Under the pieces are notes generated by a model. The model worked only from the letters and a program-made list of their open reading frames with translations, searched no databases and had not been told where the DNA came from. A DNA stretch of 64,000 nt from Dactylorhiza incarnata (taxonomy: Eukaryota > Streptophyta > Magnoliopsida > Asparagales > Orchidaceae), in NCBI GenBank assembly GCA_033032865.1, contig JAWHQI010000079.1, forward strand, positions 4,778,501-4,842,500. Reading direction: 5' to 3'. Positions 46,321-58,448 of the stretch are shown here, in pieces; the stretch's first letter is position 1; each line of letters starts with the position of its first letter. A program made the translations under genes and the position numbers.

Positions 46321-47884
46321 TGAAAGAGATGGTAATCACTTGAGATGTACTCTAGAGGGGGTGAATAGAGTAATTTATGTTTTAAGATAAATTAATTTTA
46401 CTGTTTTACATCGTTTTAATTATATCACAACCACAACAACTAATTAATAAAAATAGTGAAGCAGAAAAGGAAAGACACAGAGAAAATGCACACAACACAA
46501 ACGACACATAAATTTGTATACTAGTTCCCCAATAAATCTGGGTACATCTACTCTTTTGCCCACAAGCAGGATCCCAATAATATAGTGTGGGGATTTGATA
46601 AGGTTCCCTTAAAATCGTGGAGTTGTTGATAAGGTCTCTTCAAACTAAGGGAGTTGTTGATAAGGAATCTCAACCGGGAGTTGTTGACAAGGTCTCTCCA
46701 AAACTTAGTGAGCTATTGGTAAAGAAACTCAACCATGAGTTGTTGATAAAGTCTCTCTGAAACCAAGAGTCTTTTCTAAGGGAGACTCAATGAACCAGGA
46801 GTTGTTGATAAAGTATCTCCAAACAAGTTAGAATTTTTAAAAGAGAGATCCAACAACAGATCTTTGAAGGAGCCGATCCTTTGTAGTGCAATGTGGATTC
46901 AGACGGGAGAGAGAAGAAGGATGAATCTTGATCTTCAGTAACGACCCTTAAGACAAGGGGTTGTTTGTTCTCTGTTTGAATCTTCAGAAGTATGAGCCAA
47001 GGGGTTGGTTGTTTGTTCGACAGACAAGAATAATGTAATAACTGTATGTTCTCTTCTTCTATTTTGCATACTTATGTTGTATGATTGAAATTTCAAATCC
47101 TTTCTTCTTTTGGGCTGTCCTGAAAAGGAATTCCTTTTGAAACCTAATTTTCCTTTCCTCTTTTGTTCCCGACCCGTCCATCAGTTTTGAATACCTTCCA
47201 AGAATGATTTTGCTGAGTCGTAGAATACTTCATTACATTCTTGGCAATAAACGATCCGTTGGAGAACTGTCTTTAGTCTTGTGGTCCTTCTGAAAAGGTC
47301 TTAAAAGGACACCAGAAAAAGCTTCCTTTTTCTGACTTTATTCGACGTAGCGTCGAATTAAATTTCTTTCTTATTGACGCACCTCTGAGTTCTTATCGGA
47401 GTAGGCTTCGAATTCCTTCTTATCTCTGGCTGAACTCAGATGTTGGCGTAGAGTCGAATACTCCTCGACGTATCCGTCGAGTTGAGAGCTTAAACTTGGA
47501 CATCATCTTCTACGTCGAGTTGAAGTCGAAGTTGCGGCGACTTCAATGATGGCTTCGACAAGCTCTTCCTTCTACGTTGAGTCCCTTTCGACGTTGTGTC
47601 GACTTGACTTATACTTCGACAGACTGATCAAGTTGCTTGGACTTCTAGTCAGAGTTACGTCGGCATCAAGTCGAAGTTGCGTCGACATTCATTCGACGCA
47701 AGTCTTAACTTAACTATTTTTGTGATTGTCTTGACTTGGCCTTAACACTACAAGATGAGTGTGAAATCCTAAGACATCTAATGGCTAAATTTACTCTTTC
47801 TATACAGTGATGGTAATACACCTAAGAAGTAAAATCACCTATAGATAATTTGTTAAGTTAAATCAAAAGGAGTTTTTTCCAACA
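46321..47884 (-). repeat. LTR shared by elements D and E
   Basis: Starts TGTTGGAAAAAACTCC (47884) after D's purine tract and ends CATCTCTTTCA (46321), followed at once by a PBS and gag of E. So it is the 3' LTR of D and the 5' LTR of E at once. Same family as A's LTR, opposite strand. The motif cluster is at 47340-47700. Confidence 0.88.
47340..47700. repeat. TCGACG-type dyad cluster in D/E LTR
   Basis: About fifteen TCGACG/CGTCGA motifs, many as GTCGA(A)...TTCGAC pairs, in the same LTR position as in A (23985-24350) and in D's 5' LTR (58770-59030). Confidence 0.85.
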
Positions 47885-48061
47885 ATCTCCCCTTATTTTT
47901 CTTAACAAATTTTACAGATTGATTAAAGTGATTTTACTCATACTTTATCATCAATACAAAATACAAGCAATTGTACATAAAACAGACAAGTATAATAGAT
48001 TGAAATAAAATCTCATTGATATAACTGAATGTTTATCAAAGTAATTTACCAAAGTCTTGAA

Positions 48062-49469
48062 TTATGTTTTCTTCCTGAGGAAAGTTGTCAAGGCCTCATA
48101 GACCTTCCTAGACTTCCTCTACACATACTTGAAATTTGCTGGAATGGCTTTCTCTGGGTTCTTCTGAATTCTTTCATGTCCCATGAAAAGATTTTCCAGA
48201 TCAGTTTCTATTTCAGGATACACATCACTAAGCTTGGATCCCATACTGATGACTTTAGCAGTCAGCAAGTTGATTTCTTCCAAGTCTATATCCTCTGCAT
48301 CAGGATCTAGTACTATGAAGGTTGACTGGGGAATGTCTGACACTGGAGCTGTTTTAAAAGTAATCTTTTTTTCTTCTGATAAGGCAGGTCTTCTAAATCT
48401 TGACTGATTCTAAGACCCTTTGTGCCTTGTTGCCCTTTCTCATCCCTGGATTTAGCCTGAGGGTTCTTGGCAGTATATTTAGAGAGGTCAAATAGAGTGC
48501 TGGGAATCTGGATTGCCTCTTTTAATTGCTCTTTTTCAACAGCCTCTTTACCCTTGGATAGCCTTTCAATGAATAACATTCTCTTTTTTTCCTATTCCCT
48601 TTAAGATGCTTCATAGTCATCTTGCTCTCTTCTTCTAATCTCTTCCATGACTTTTTCCAGCTTTGGATCATGATATTCCTTCCATTTATCTTCAGGCATT
48701 TCTACCTTCTCATAGGTTTTGTAATAGGATTTATCCTTTCTGAATTGCTTCCTCTATTCCTTTGTATATCTTTCCCATATGGGTATGTTTTTCCCTTTCC
48801 TCTGTGACTCCTTCCATGTCCCCTTCCTCTGAAGACTGGTGCTTAGAGAATTGGAGTGGGTGCTGGAGTAGAGGCAGGAATGAGTTGAGCTGGTGGGGGA
48901 GATGATGGAGCAGGTTTGACTGTAGATGGTGTTGTTGTAGATTCGTCAGAATAAGTCCAGAACCCTTGTATATCAGGAATTGATGGTTCAGCGGACTCAT
49001 TGTGTTGTTGTACACTCTTTAAGTAGGCTTTGTCATCTGAGAATTGGTCACTCTCCCCCTGTCTTGATGACTCCCCCTGTATTAGGGGCAGGGTTCTTGG
49101 AGGAGAGGAAGATGCAGGGAGTGAAAGGAACTTGGAGGTAATAGCAGGCTCTCCTTTAGAAGCAAAGGACAAAGGAAGAGCTGTAGTGTATACTGAATCT
49201 TGAGGATGCCTGCTGGTACACTTCTCCCCCTGCTTTATATCATTGAGAAAAGATATAAAGACATCAGTAGGCAATGCTGATGATTTGATTTCTTTATTAA
49301 TTGCCTTTATTTGAGCAGCGAGGTGTCGCAACCTTCTTTGTTGAGCACACAACTTTATATAGCAGTCGTTCGAAAAATCCAAGTAGAGAGAACTGAATTG
49401 AGAGAGAAAAGTCTCTAGAGTAAGATCAACTGCTTCGACAATATCTCTTTGAGTTGGAGTAGACGCCAT
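48062..49469 (-). pseudogene. Third ORF of element D (env-like position)
   Basis: Starts at ATG 49469 (MASTPTQRDIVEAVDLT). The N-terminal part is helical with a basic QQRRLRHLAAQIKAINKEIK segment, followed by a Pro/Ser/Thr-rich linker (about residues 115-210); after breaks near 48845, 48590 and 48310 come Lys/Glu-rich segments. An in-frame stop at 48119 is followed by a basic end LRKKT and a stop at 48062. A pyrimidine tract ending TTCTGTTTCAG lies 23 nt upstream of the ATG. No signal peptide or membrane span is seen. SIRE family members carry an ORF here; its function is unproven. Confidence 0.55.
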
Positions 49470-49973
49470 TGATATCCTGTGAGTACCTACACTGAAACAG
49501 AATGAGAGAAGTAGAAAGGAAAATGGAGGAGAGTGAAAGGGAGAGAAGTCGAAAAGCACAATAAGGTCAAATACCTGAGTTGCTTTGAGTAGATGAATCA
49601 TCGCAACTTAGGGTTATATTCGAAGCAACGTCGAAAGGAAATAAATTCAGCGCGCCAAAACATGCCGACGTCACTTCTGCGCGCGCTTTGCAAATTCGAT
49701 GTAGCGTCGAGAAGAATTCGACGTGGCTCTGAATATAGTCAGCAACCATGATGTCGACATAAGCGTCGATATATATTCGACGCTACGTCACGTGCTATTC
49801 GAGGGGAACCATCCCAATCTACTCTCGAAGCTGGCATCGATTAGAAGTCGACGGTGCGTCGATTTGTATTCGACGCAACTCTGAAGAAACCTCATATTTT
49901 TGCTGATTTTTTTACTATTTTTCCCAGCAATACCTTTCTATGAAAATAAATGTGAATACATATTAGAGATGTC
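49470..49973 (-). other. D pol-third ORF spacer with TCGACG cluster
   Basis: Non-coding. 49640-49880 contains CTACGTC, GTCGACG and GTCGATAT dyads of the same type as the D LTR. 49495-49560 is the pyrimidine-rich leader of the third ORF. Confidence 0.7.
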
Positions 49974-52900
49974 CTAGAGGGCTCCACCAATCATTCCCAG
50001 TGCATTGATGAAGAACTTGTTTTTACTTTCATCAAGTGGCTTAGTGAAGATGTTAGCCCTTTGAATATCAGTGGAAATGAATTGAAGGTTGATCTTACCC
50101 TTCTCAACATTATCCCTGAGAAAGTGGTGCCTTATCTCTATGTGCTTAGTTCTGCTGTGGAGAACAGGATTGGAAGCTATAGAAATAGCACTAGAGCTGT
50201 CACAAAATATTGTGGAGTTGACAAGAGAAAAGTTGTAATCTAACAACTGATTTTGCATCCACAGTATTTGTGAGCAGCAACTTCCTGCAACTATATACTC
50301 AGCTTCAGCTATAGAAGTGGAGACTGTGGTTTGCTTTTTGCTAAACCATGAGATTAGTTTAACACCCAGTAATTGACATGTTCCTGAGGTTCTTTTTCTA
50401 TCCAGCCTGCATCCAACATAGTCTGCATCTGAATAGCCAACTAATTCAAATCCAGATTCTGCTGGATACCACAAGCCAAGTTCAGGTGTGCCCTTTAGAT
50501 ATCTGAGTATTCTTTTAAAGAACTCATGTGAGATTCCTTGGGTTCAACCTGAAATCTAGCACATATACAGGTAGCAAACATTATATCTGGTCTGCTAGCT
50601 GTCAGATAGAGAAGAAAGCCAATAGCTGCTCTGTAAGTTTTCTGATCAAAGGACATACCCTTTTCATCTCTATCTAAAACAACATTAGTAGCCATAGGGG
50701 TTTTCATGACATAGGCATTTTCCATCTCAAACCTCTTGATGAGTTCTCTGGTATACTTGGATTGGAATATGAAAATGCCATCTGCATTCTGCCTTACTTG
50801 GAGGCCTAAGAAATAGGATAGTTCCCTCATGCTACTCATTTCAAATCTTGACTGCATTAGGTATGCAAACCTTTTGCATAGATATTGATTTGTTGACCCA
50901 AATATAATGTCATCTACATATATTTGTACTAATAAAAGCTGATTCTTAAGTGCTCTTGTGAAGAGTGTTTTATCCACTTTCCCTCTTTCAAAAGAGTGTT
51001 CTAGAAGGAAAGTGAATATGGTCTCATACAAAGCTCTTGGAGCTTGCTTGAGACCATATAGTGCTTTATCTAACCTATATACAGAAGAGGGAAAAGATGG
51101 ATTGAAAAAACTTGGGGGCTGTTCCACATACACTTCTTCCTGAAGAGTTCCATTTAGGAATGCACTCTTCACATCCATCTGATAGACTTTAATCTTCATG
51201 TGAGCAGCATATGCAAGGAACATTCTGATGGCCTCCAGCCTTGCTACTGGAGCAAATGTCTGGTTGAAGTTAATCCCCTCCTCTTGCTTGTATCCTTGGG
51301 CCACAAGTCTGGCCTTATTCCTGATTATTACTCCTATTGAGTCCATTTTTGTTTTTGAATACCCATTTGGTGCTAATGACTGGGTAATTCTTTGGTCTCT
51401 CAACCAATGTCCAGACCTTGTTCCTCTCAAATTGTGATAGCTCTTCTTGCATTGTAGATATCTAGTGAGGATCACTATCTGCTTCTTCAAACTTCTTAGG
51501 TTCATATTGGGAGAGGAAACATTGCAACATTATTTCATTTGTGAGTTGATTCCTTGTCTTGACTCCAATTGTCAAATCTCTTATGACTTGTGTTGAAGGA
51601 TAATCCTTTAGAGTCATCCTGGATCTTGTTGAGTTATTTAGGAGATTCTCTTCTTCTTGAAGAACCAATTGCTCAGTGACAGTGGGAGCACCATCTTCAT
51701 TCATTGGAATGATCTCAGTGGATGGTAATTCAGGTGCTGTAAGTTCCTCTTCATCTACTGCAGAGTCTTCATCTGAATCAATGTCAATTTTCTATTTTCC
51801 TTTGTCTTGACACATTGATAGATGATCCATGATGCTGAGCATTTCAACTTGCTCTTCTAGTTGGTCTTCTTCCTGCAGAGCAGAGCTGGTGGAAGCTTCC
51901 TTCCCCTTATAAAACATGTTAGCTTCATCAAAAACCACATGCACAGACTCCTCAATCTTGAGAGAGCTTTTATTATAGCACCTATAGGCCTTGCTTGATG
52001 AGGAATATCCCAAAAATATTCCATTATCAGCTTTCCTGTCAAATTTGGCAAGATAACTTTTCTCATTGTTGAGGATAAAGCAAGTACAACCAAATATCCT
52101 AAAGTATGTGACTATAGGTGTCTTTCCCTTCAGTAACTCATAGGGAGTCTTCAACTTTGTCTTGTAGATGAGACTTCTATTCAAAACATAGTTGGCAGTA
52201 TTTACTGCCTCAGCCCAAATGGACTTTGGCAAGTTGGATTCAGCCAATAATGTCCTTCCTGATTCAATTAGGGTTCTATTTTTCTTTTCAGCCACCCCAT
52301 TTTATTGGGTGTTCTAGGAGCTAAAAAGCTTTGTCTTATCCCTTCATCCTCACAGAATCTATACATTAACTGATTTTCAAACTCAGTACCATGATCACTT
52401 CTGATCACAGCAACCTGAGTATTGAATTCAGATTGAATCTGTCTAATGAATCTTGAGAGGATCTTGAAGGTGTCTGACTTAGCTTTTAGAAAGAACACCG
52501 AGCTGAATCTAGAAAATTCATCAACAATAATTAAAGTATAGGACTTACCTGCTAAGCTCTGAGTGGAGATAGGACCAAATAAGTCCATGTGCAACAGGAA
52601 TAGGATTCTGGGGGAATCATTCTGACCAATTAGTTTAAATGATGATTTGATCTGCTTTCCTAGTTGGCAGGCTCTACAGGGATGGTCTTTATTGAACTTA
52701 CCTGTTGGTAAGCCCCTTACTAGGTTAAGCTTAGACAGTTTGGCAATGGTCTTAAAGTTAAGGTGACTAAGTCTCCTATGCCACAACTCATTGTTTTCTA
52801 ACTGGGAGTTAAATAAGTAGATCTCTGACTTTGTATACTCAAAGTCTACAACATAGACCTTACCTTTCCTAAGATCAGTCAATACTATTTGGTTAGTTAC

Positions 52901-53622
52901 AAAACTAACTATATGACACAAAGACTTAGTGAATACAACTTTGTATTCACCATCACACAACTGGCTTATACTAATTAGATTATGTTGAAGTCCTTCAACA
53001 TAAGCTACCTTAGAAAAGGAGACTTCCCCAATCCTGACCAAACCATATCCTTTGGTTTGTCCAGAGTGGGAAGTCCTAAAAATTACCTTAGGCCCTTCCT
53101 TGGCCTTGTAGTTTTCCAGCAGTTCTTTTGCTCCTGTCATATACATGGAGCATCCACTGTCCAGATACCACTGCTGGTTTGTGGTTGAACGGTCTCCTTT
53201 CTGCACATGAAATCAAACATTAGTATAGACCCTCACTTGTTGAGGTCTCTTTCTTCTATCATCATATGAAGTTATGAAAGAATAAGATGGTCTTTCAGTA
53301 TACCCCTTAAGGTGAAGAAGTGTTGCATTATTATGCCAGCAATGTTTGGCTATATGCCTAAGTTTAGAACAACAGAAACATCTAGGAACAGAAGTAGAGG
53401 GTGGTTTAGATGTTTGATAAATTCTTGCGGGAAACATGCGTTGAGAAGAAATAGACGCATCTTTAGAGTTGCGTCGAGTATAATTCGACGTGTTTGCATA
53501 GTTATGTCGATAATAATTCGATGCAAAATATTGGTTGCGTCGAATAGAATTCGATGCACCCTCATACTTGCTTCGAGTTGCTGTCGACGCATATGCTTAA
53601 CTCCGTCGAGTTGCATTCGACG
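49974..53622 (-). pseudogene. pol of element D, with gag C-terminal knuckle
   Basis: Order on the minus strand: SN-x-x-RR repeat (53622-53460), knuckle CFCCSKLRHIAKHC (about 53350-53392; the usual Gly before His is Arg), protease WYLDSGCSMYMTG (about 53130-53170), integrase HRRLSH and CRACQLGK zinc residues, MDLFGP and RSDHGTEF catalytic Asps, then a frameshift exactly at the catalytic Glu (52268-52295), with RSLIYKTKLKTPYELLKGK after it. RT has [18 protein letters not shown] and an intact [10 protein letters not shown]. RNase H (50474-49974) reads GYSDADYVGC, TSGTCQLLG, AEAEYI and TKHIEIRHHFLRD. Stops at 49974 (normal end), near 50495 and 51462 split it. Confidence 0.92.
53440..53622 (-). 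repeat. In-frame dyad cluster encoding Ser-Asn-x-x-Arg-Arg repeats
   Basis: GTCGAAT...ATTCGAC palindromes repeat every 33-39 nt. In the gag frame they read DASNATRRS, GASNSIRRN, FASNYYRHN and NTSNYTRRN. One stop (TAA after RRS) interrupts the frame. The solo LTR at 53623 is inserted in it, and the cluster continues at 56968-57010. Confidence 0.8.
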
Positions 53623-54739
53623 TGTAACATCCCACTTCGAACTAGACCCCTCGAGTGACACGGGTCACTCAAAGATGCTTGGGCTAGGCAGGATCTTGAG
53701 ATCCTGAGGGTGTCATGTGTGTGCCCTGATCTCCAGGAGTCGGTGTAACCCTCACCCCTTGGATTTAGGATGCAATGGCAAGGAATTGATTGCAGGGAGC
53801 TAGCGCCGACGGTAGCTTCAGCTAGTGCCGACGGTAGCTTCAGCTAGCGCCGACGGTAGCTTCAGCTAGCGCTGGCGGTAATGGCCAAATCAATGCGCGT
53901 GATGTCCTCAAGGATGGATGGCTTGGATTGCCTAGAAAGGAGTTAGTGGTGGAATTAAAGACTCATAATCAGCTGACACTTAGGAGGAAATTTCAACATA
54001 AGCTTGGGAAGTGGAATTTACATTAAATGCTCATTAATTCAACTCTCTCTCTCTCTCTCTCTCTCTTCCTTCTATCATAGCCAAATGGGCTGAAACATTT
54101 TGATGAGAGGACTATTCATCTTCTTCTTCATCGTCCTCTTCTTTTCTTCATCTTCTACCTCACATCACAAGGAATTAATCTAGGGTTTTGAAGCAGCAAC
54201 CTTGGAGAAGGACTTGAGCTCGGTCGACCGCCGCCATGATGTCGAGGAGACAACCGCGACCGTCGGCCGTAAAGCAGGTGACTTCCGACCCTTCTCCCTT
54301 GGTGCTAGATCTTTAGATCTAATTAGTAGAGACATTGAACTCAAAAGAGCTTAATTTAGTGAGGTTAATGGAGTTCCGTAGGAAGTGGCCACGCTAGAGC
54401 ATATGTTCTAGGGCGTAGTTCACCGCGAGCATGTCTTCGATCAACTCCCCTCTTCAATATGAAGCTTAAGAAGTTGATTTCGTGAAGATCGGTGGCCTAA
54501 TGAGGGAGTATTGGAGGAGAGAAGGTAAAATGCCCTAATTACTCAATTGGGGAAGATGATGAATAGTTTAGGTTTAAAAGGAGTCTTTAATGATAATTCT
54601 AGACTTGAATATAATTGGTTACATACATTTGAATAGAGATGAAGTTCCAACAATTAGGGCAAGAGAGTTTGTGTATGTGTTTTGGAGCAGGGCTGCAAGG
54701 GAGGAATGTTTGGAGGTGAAGGGCAGATGACCTGCTCTC

Positions 54740-55230
54740 TGTTGGCTAGCGCTCGGCGGTAGCGCTACCGCCGACGCTAGCAAATCGACGGGTCGACGAG
54801 AAAACTTAACTTTCCGTCGACACTTAAGGTCGATGGAAAGGCGAGTGGATAGAATAGATAGCGCCCGGCGGTAGCCCTACCGCCGGCGCTAGCAAATCGA
54901 CGGTTCGACGGGAAGCTTAACTTCCCGTTGACACGTAAGGTCGAAAGAAAGGTGAGTGGATAGAATAGCTAGCGCCCGGCGGTAGCCCTACCGCTGGCGC
55001 TAGCAAAATTGACGGGTCGACGGGAAGCTTAACTTCCCGTCGACACTTAAGATCGACGGGAAAGAGTGTGGATAGAAATAGCTAGCGCCCGACGGTAGCC
55101 CTTCCAACGGCGCTAGCGAGTCGATGGGTCAACAGGAAGGGATAACTTCCCGTCGACATCCAAGGTCAACGGGGAGGTGTGTCGACTAGATCACTAGCGC
55201 CCGACGGTAGCGCTACCACCAACGCTAGCA
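54740..55230. repeat. ~120-bp tandem repeat with two hairpins per unit
   Basis: Four to five units, each with GCTAGCGCCCGGCGGTAGC pairing with CTACCGCCGGCGCTAGC, then GGGAAGCTTAACTTCCCG, so two stem-loops per unit, joined by TCGACGGG sequence. It lies inside the solo LTR. Confidence 0.88.
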
Positions 55231-56927
55231 GGCAGAGAACTCTTGGTCCTCCTCCTTTGGTATGGTAGGAGTTCCTGGGTCCCCATGTCTTTTGAGCGAA
55301 GCGTATACGAATGTTATGACTCTAAAATAGGGCATGCCGATGCAAAAATTATGGTGAAAATTGATGAGACTTAAATTTGGGAAATGTTATGGTTCTGAAA
55401 CGGTACATTGCGACACATAATCGGATGAGGAATTCAGTAAGGTATCATTACGTCTCTATACGCACAAGTAGTCCTGCAGGGTCTCATAGGGTAACTTCTG
55501 TGTCATACGCACGCAACTGCATAAGAGTTACAATCCGCTCGGTATGGGTAGCCTTGATGGTCTGATGCGGGTTACAAGATACAGTCGGATCTTAAGGGGC
55601 AATGTTAAGGACCCGATAATTGGGGACCTTGGATGCTAATTAACATCAACATTGATTATAGGGGGGAGAAAAGGCAATATGACTCCTTACGTGATCCTTT
55701 GGGTGCTTGATAGCATGGGTGTGCATGGGAATTACATGAATGTGCATGGTTTACACATGGTGGTGTAATGATCCTGGTTGGAGGATTACTTATTGCGGGT
55801 CTACGAGCTTGCTAGTCATGACACTGATAGAAGGTGACAGTTAGATTCTAGACCGGTTGGGCTGTGTTCTTGGTGTTCATTTCCCAAGACCCCTTCCGTG
55901 TTATGAAGACTCAGCATGATTGCGAGCAGTACTCAGGGTCTCCACTTTGTGTTCTTAGCATTGAGGCGTACATAGGCCTAGGTCTGGTAGTGTTCATACC
56001 CGCCTAGTTGTGGAGGATCCCATTCCACAGTCTCCTCTGGCCATGATGTGAGGTGCCTGAGTGGTTAGCTACCCTCGAGAAGCGGGAACTACAGGTCTAT
56101 GTCGACATAGCAAATATGTATGGGTGAGTCTTCATTTCATAATCATTGCATTGCATTCATCCTTTCATGTTCATAGCATTGCACTGCATCAGATCCATCA
56201 TATAATTTATTATGGGCTCTTTTATAAGATGGGTCCCAAATTGGAAACCTTAACTTATAAGTTTGTATGGGCATTCATATAAGTTAAGGTACGTTTGAAA
56301 CTGCTTACTTTTGTACTGTTACATTACTTGTTTATACTCTGTCATTGACATATTACTTGCTAAATGTACTTCTGATACATTGATACACTACTGTAATTAT
56401 ATCTTTCCTTGCCACCTGTTTTTGCCTCTACTGTTTATATTGCAGCTTCCCTTCGTTTTCCTTCCGCCCGGTGCCTTGGAGTCGCCGGGGAGAGGATGTG
56501 AAGCCACTTAGTCTTTATGACTAATGGTTGTTGTGCCCCTCTTTTAGGAGCGTATCCAGGAGCAGCAGCGCACGACGCTGGAGGCATATAGCCAGGTCAG
56601 AACGACGGGTCCGGAGACTACGATGCCATCGTTACCGTCGGTGACAGATGTGAGCTATAGTTTAGAGATGTAGCCTTTGGGGCATTTCTTTTGATACTCT
56701 GATGTTAGCAGGAGCTTGTGGTGCTGCCTGTCTTTGTAAAATTGTGACACCTTTGCTTATATGTAAAATGTGTGGCTTCTTGTTTTGTGTTATTGATGGG
56801 TTGGCTCGATGATATTGGTTTGGCCGATAGGATAGGCGTCTAGTGGGAGAGGCTAGTTCGTTGTTGGCGCTTCCGCAAGGCGGCTGTACTTGGCATAGGA
56901 CTCCCCTCGGCTGTGTCATGTGTTCCG

Positions 56928-56930
<3 letters not shown>

Positions 56931-56960
<30 letters not shown>
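56931..56960. repeat. G30 homopolymer at LTR end
   Basis: Thirty G in a row, 7 bp from the 3' end of the solo LTR. Confidence 0.9.
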
Positions 56961-56961
<1 letters not shown>

Positions 56962-57009
56962 CTTACACGACGCATCTTTAAAACTGCGTCAAGTTCTAGT
57001 CGACGTATG

Positions 57010-58388
57010 ATTCTTTTTATTAAGATTTTTATAATTTTTATTTGTCTTTTCTAAGGGTGTTTACCTAGAATTCCTGTTTGATTAGTAATGTTTACCCTAT
57101 TGAATATAATGAGTTTATTAGGGTTATTATTTTGTTTTTCACCTGATTCTAGGTTATTATTAGGTTGATTCATGCTAGACCTAATGAATGCCACAAGATT
57201 TTTCCAGGCAGGTTTGCTAGGGATTAGTGGCTAGTGGATGGTAGTGATTCTAGATCAAGATGATCAAATCTCTTAGAGAGATTTTGTGAGATATCCTTAA
57301 GCTTTTGACTCCTTCCATTGAATGAGTCCTCAAAGACTTTTGCCTTTGTAAGTTCTTTCTCTACATCAGTATTTTCATTAACTAATGTGTATATTTCTTT
57401 TTCTTTCTTACATAATTGACCTCTCAGATCATAGTTAACTGAGTACAGATTATCTTTTCTAAGGTCTTCTAGTTCTGTCCTGATTATGTTAAGTTCCTTT
57501 TGGCTATTAATATAATCTTGACAGAATTCTTTAAAACAATCTTTAAAATCTCTTGAGGAAAAGTCAAAATCATCAAAGATTGTTACCTAATTCTCAGCAG
57601 TAGAGTCTTCCAGAGCCATTAAGCAGGCTTCTTCATTTCCACACTCTTCATCACTATCAGATGAGGAGGAGCTTGACTCAGATTCTGAATCACTCCATGT
57701 TTCAGCAATGAAACCCTTCCCTCCTTTCTTATCCTTCTTCCCGAAGGATTTCTTCTTGTGCTCCTTCTTCTGCTTGTTTCTTTTGTTCTTTTCTTCCTCA
57801 GGACATTTAGTGGCAAAGTGACCTAGTTTTCCTACAAGAGAAGCAAATAATTTCCTGTTTAGGAGTTTTGTCATACCTTGCTTGCTTGAACTCCTCTCTT
57901 TCCTTCTGGAGTTATCTGTCCTGATCCATCTCTTGAATCTTTTGGCCAAGAGATTGAAAATATCTTCTTCAGAGGTGGAGGGCTCTGCTTCAATAATCTT
58001 TAGTGCAAGAGTCCTTTCTTTAGGAGTTGAGATTCTCTCCTGGGCTTTTGACTCAACCCTGCATTTTAGTAGGAGCTCATAGGACTTGAGCTTCCCTAGC
58101 AGTGCTTCTGTTGAAATTTCTCTGAGGCATCTAGAATCTTTGATAGCCTAGATTCTTGAGTCCCATGTGCTTGGGAAACACATGAGAAGCTTGTCATTAA
58201 TTTTTGTCAGAGAAATTTCTTTATCAAGACCTCTCAGCTCATTTATGATAAGGCTGAACCTGTCATACATTTCAGCTATGCTTTCACCAGGCTTCTTCTT
58301 AAGGTTCTCATATTGGGATATGAGAAGAGACTTCTTGAAACTGACTGCTGTAAGATGAAGAATATGAAGCAGCTCTTTTCTATTTACT
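57010..58388 (-). pseudogene. gag of element D, N-terminus deleted
   Basis: From about 58370 on the minus strand: KKSLLISQYENLKKKPGESIAEMY, a conserved NELRGLDKEISLTKIND, STEALLGKLKSYELLL, EEDIFNLLAKRFKRW, then a knuckle CFSCRK / GKLGHFATKCP split by a 1-nt shift (about 57800-57850), a Lys-rich segment, an acidic Ser-rich block ending with stop at 57587, and a Lys/Glu coiled-coil part to about 57290. It is homologous to A's gag at 25855-31340. The first ~130 codons and the PBS are gone: the deletion joins gag directly to the middle of the 5' LTR at about 58390-58449. Confidence 0.82.
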
Positions 58389-58448
58389 GTGCTGAGAGAA
58401 GACTTGTTATTGTCTTAGGGTTTGAGGAGAAAGAAGAAGAAGACCCTA

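Larger units (their letters stand above)
53618..56972 (+). mobile_element. Solo LTR, Tekay-like Ty3-gypsy, with TSD CGACG
   Basis: The LTR (53623-56967, 3345 bp) starts TGTAACATCCC and ends TCTTACA, flanked by a perfect 5-bp repeat CGACG (53618-53622 and 56968-56972). No PBS or coding motif occurs inside, so it is a solo LTR left by LTR-LTR recombination. It shares its start and 3' part with the LTR at 1-3800. Notable inside: three ~27-bp CAGCTAGCGCCGACGGTAGC repeats (53795-53880), a tandem array (54740-55230) and G30 next to the 3' end (56931-56960). Confidence 0.93.
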
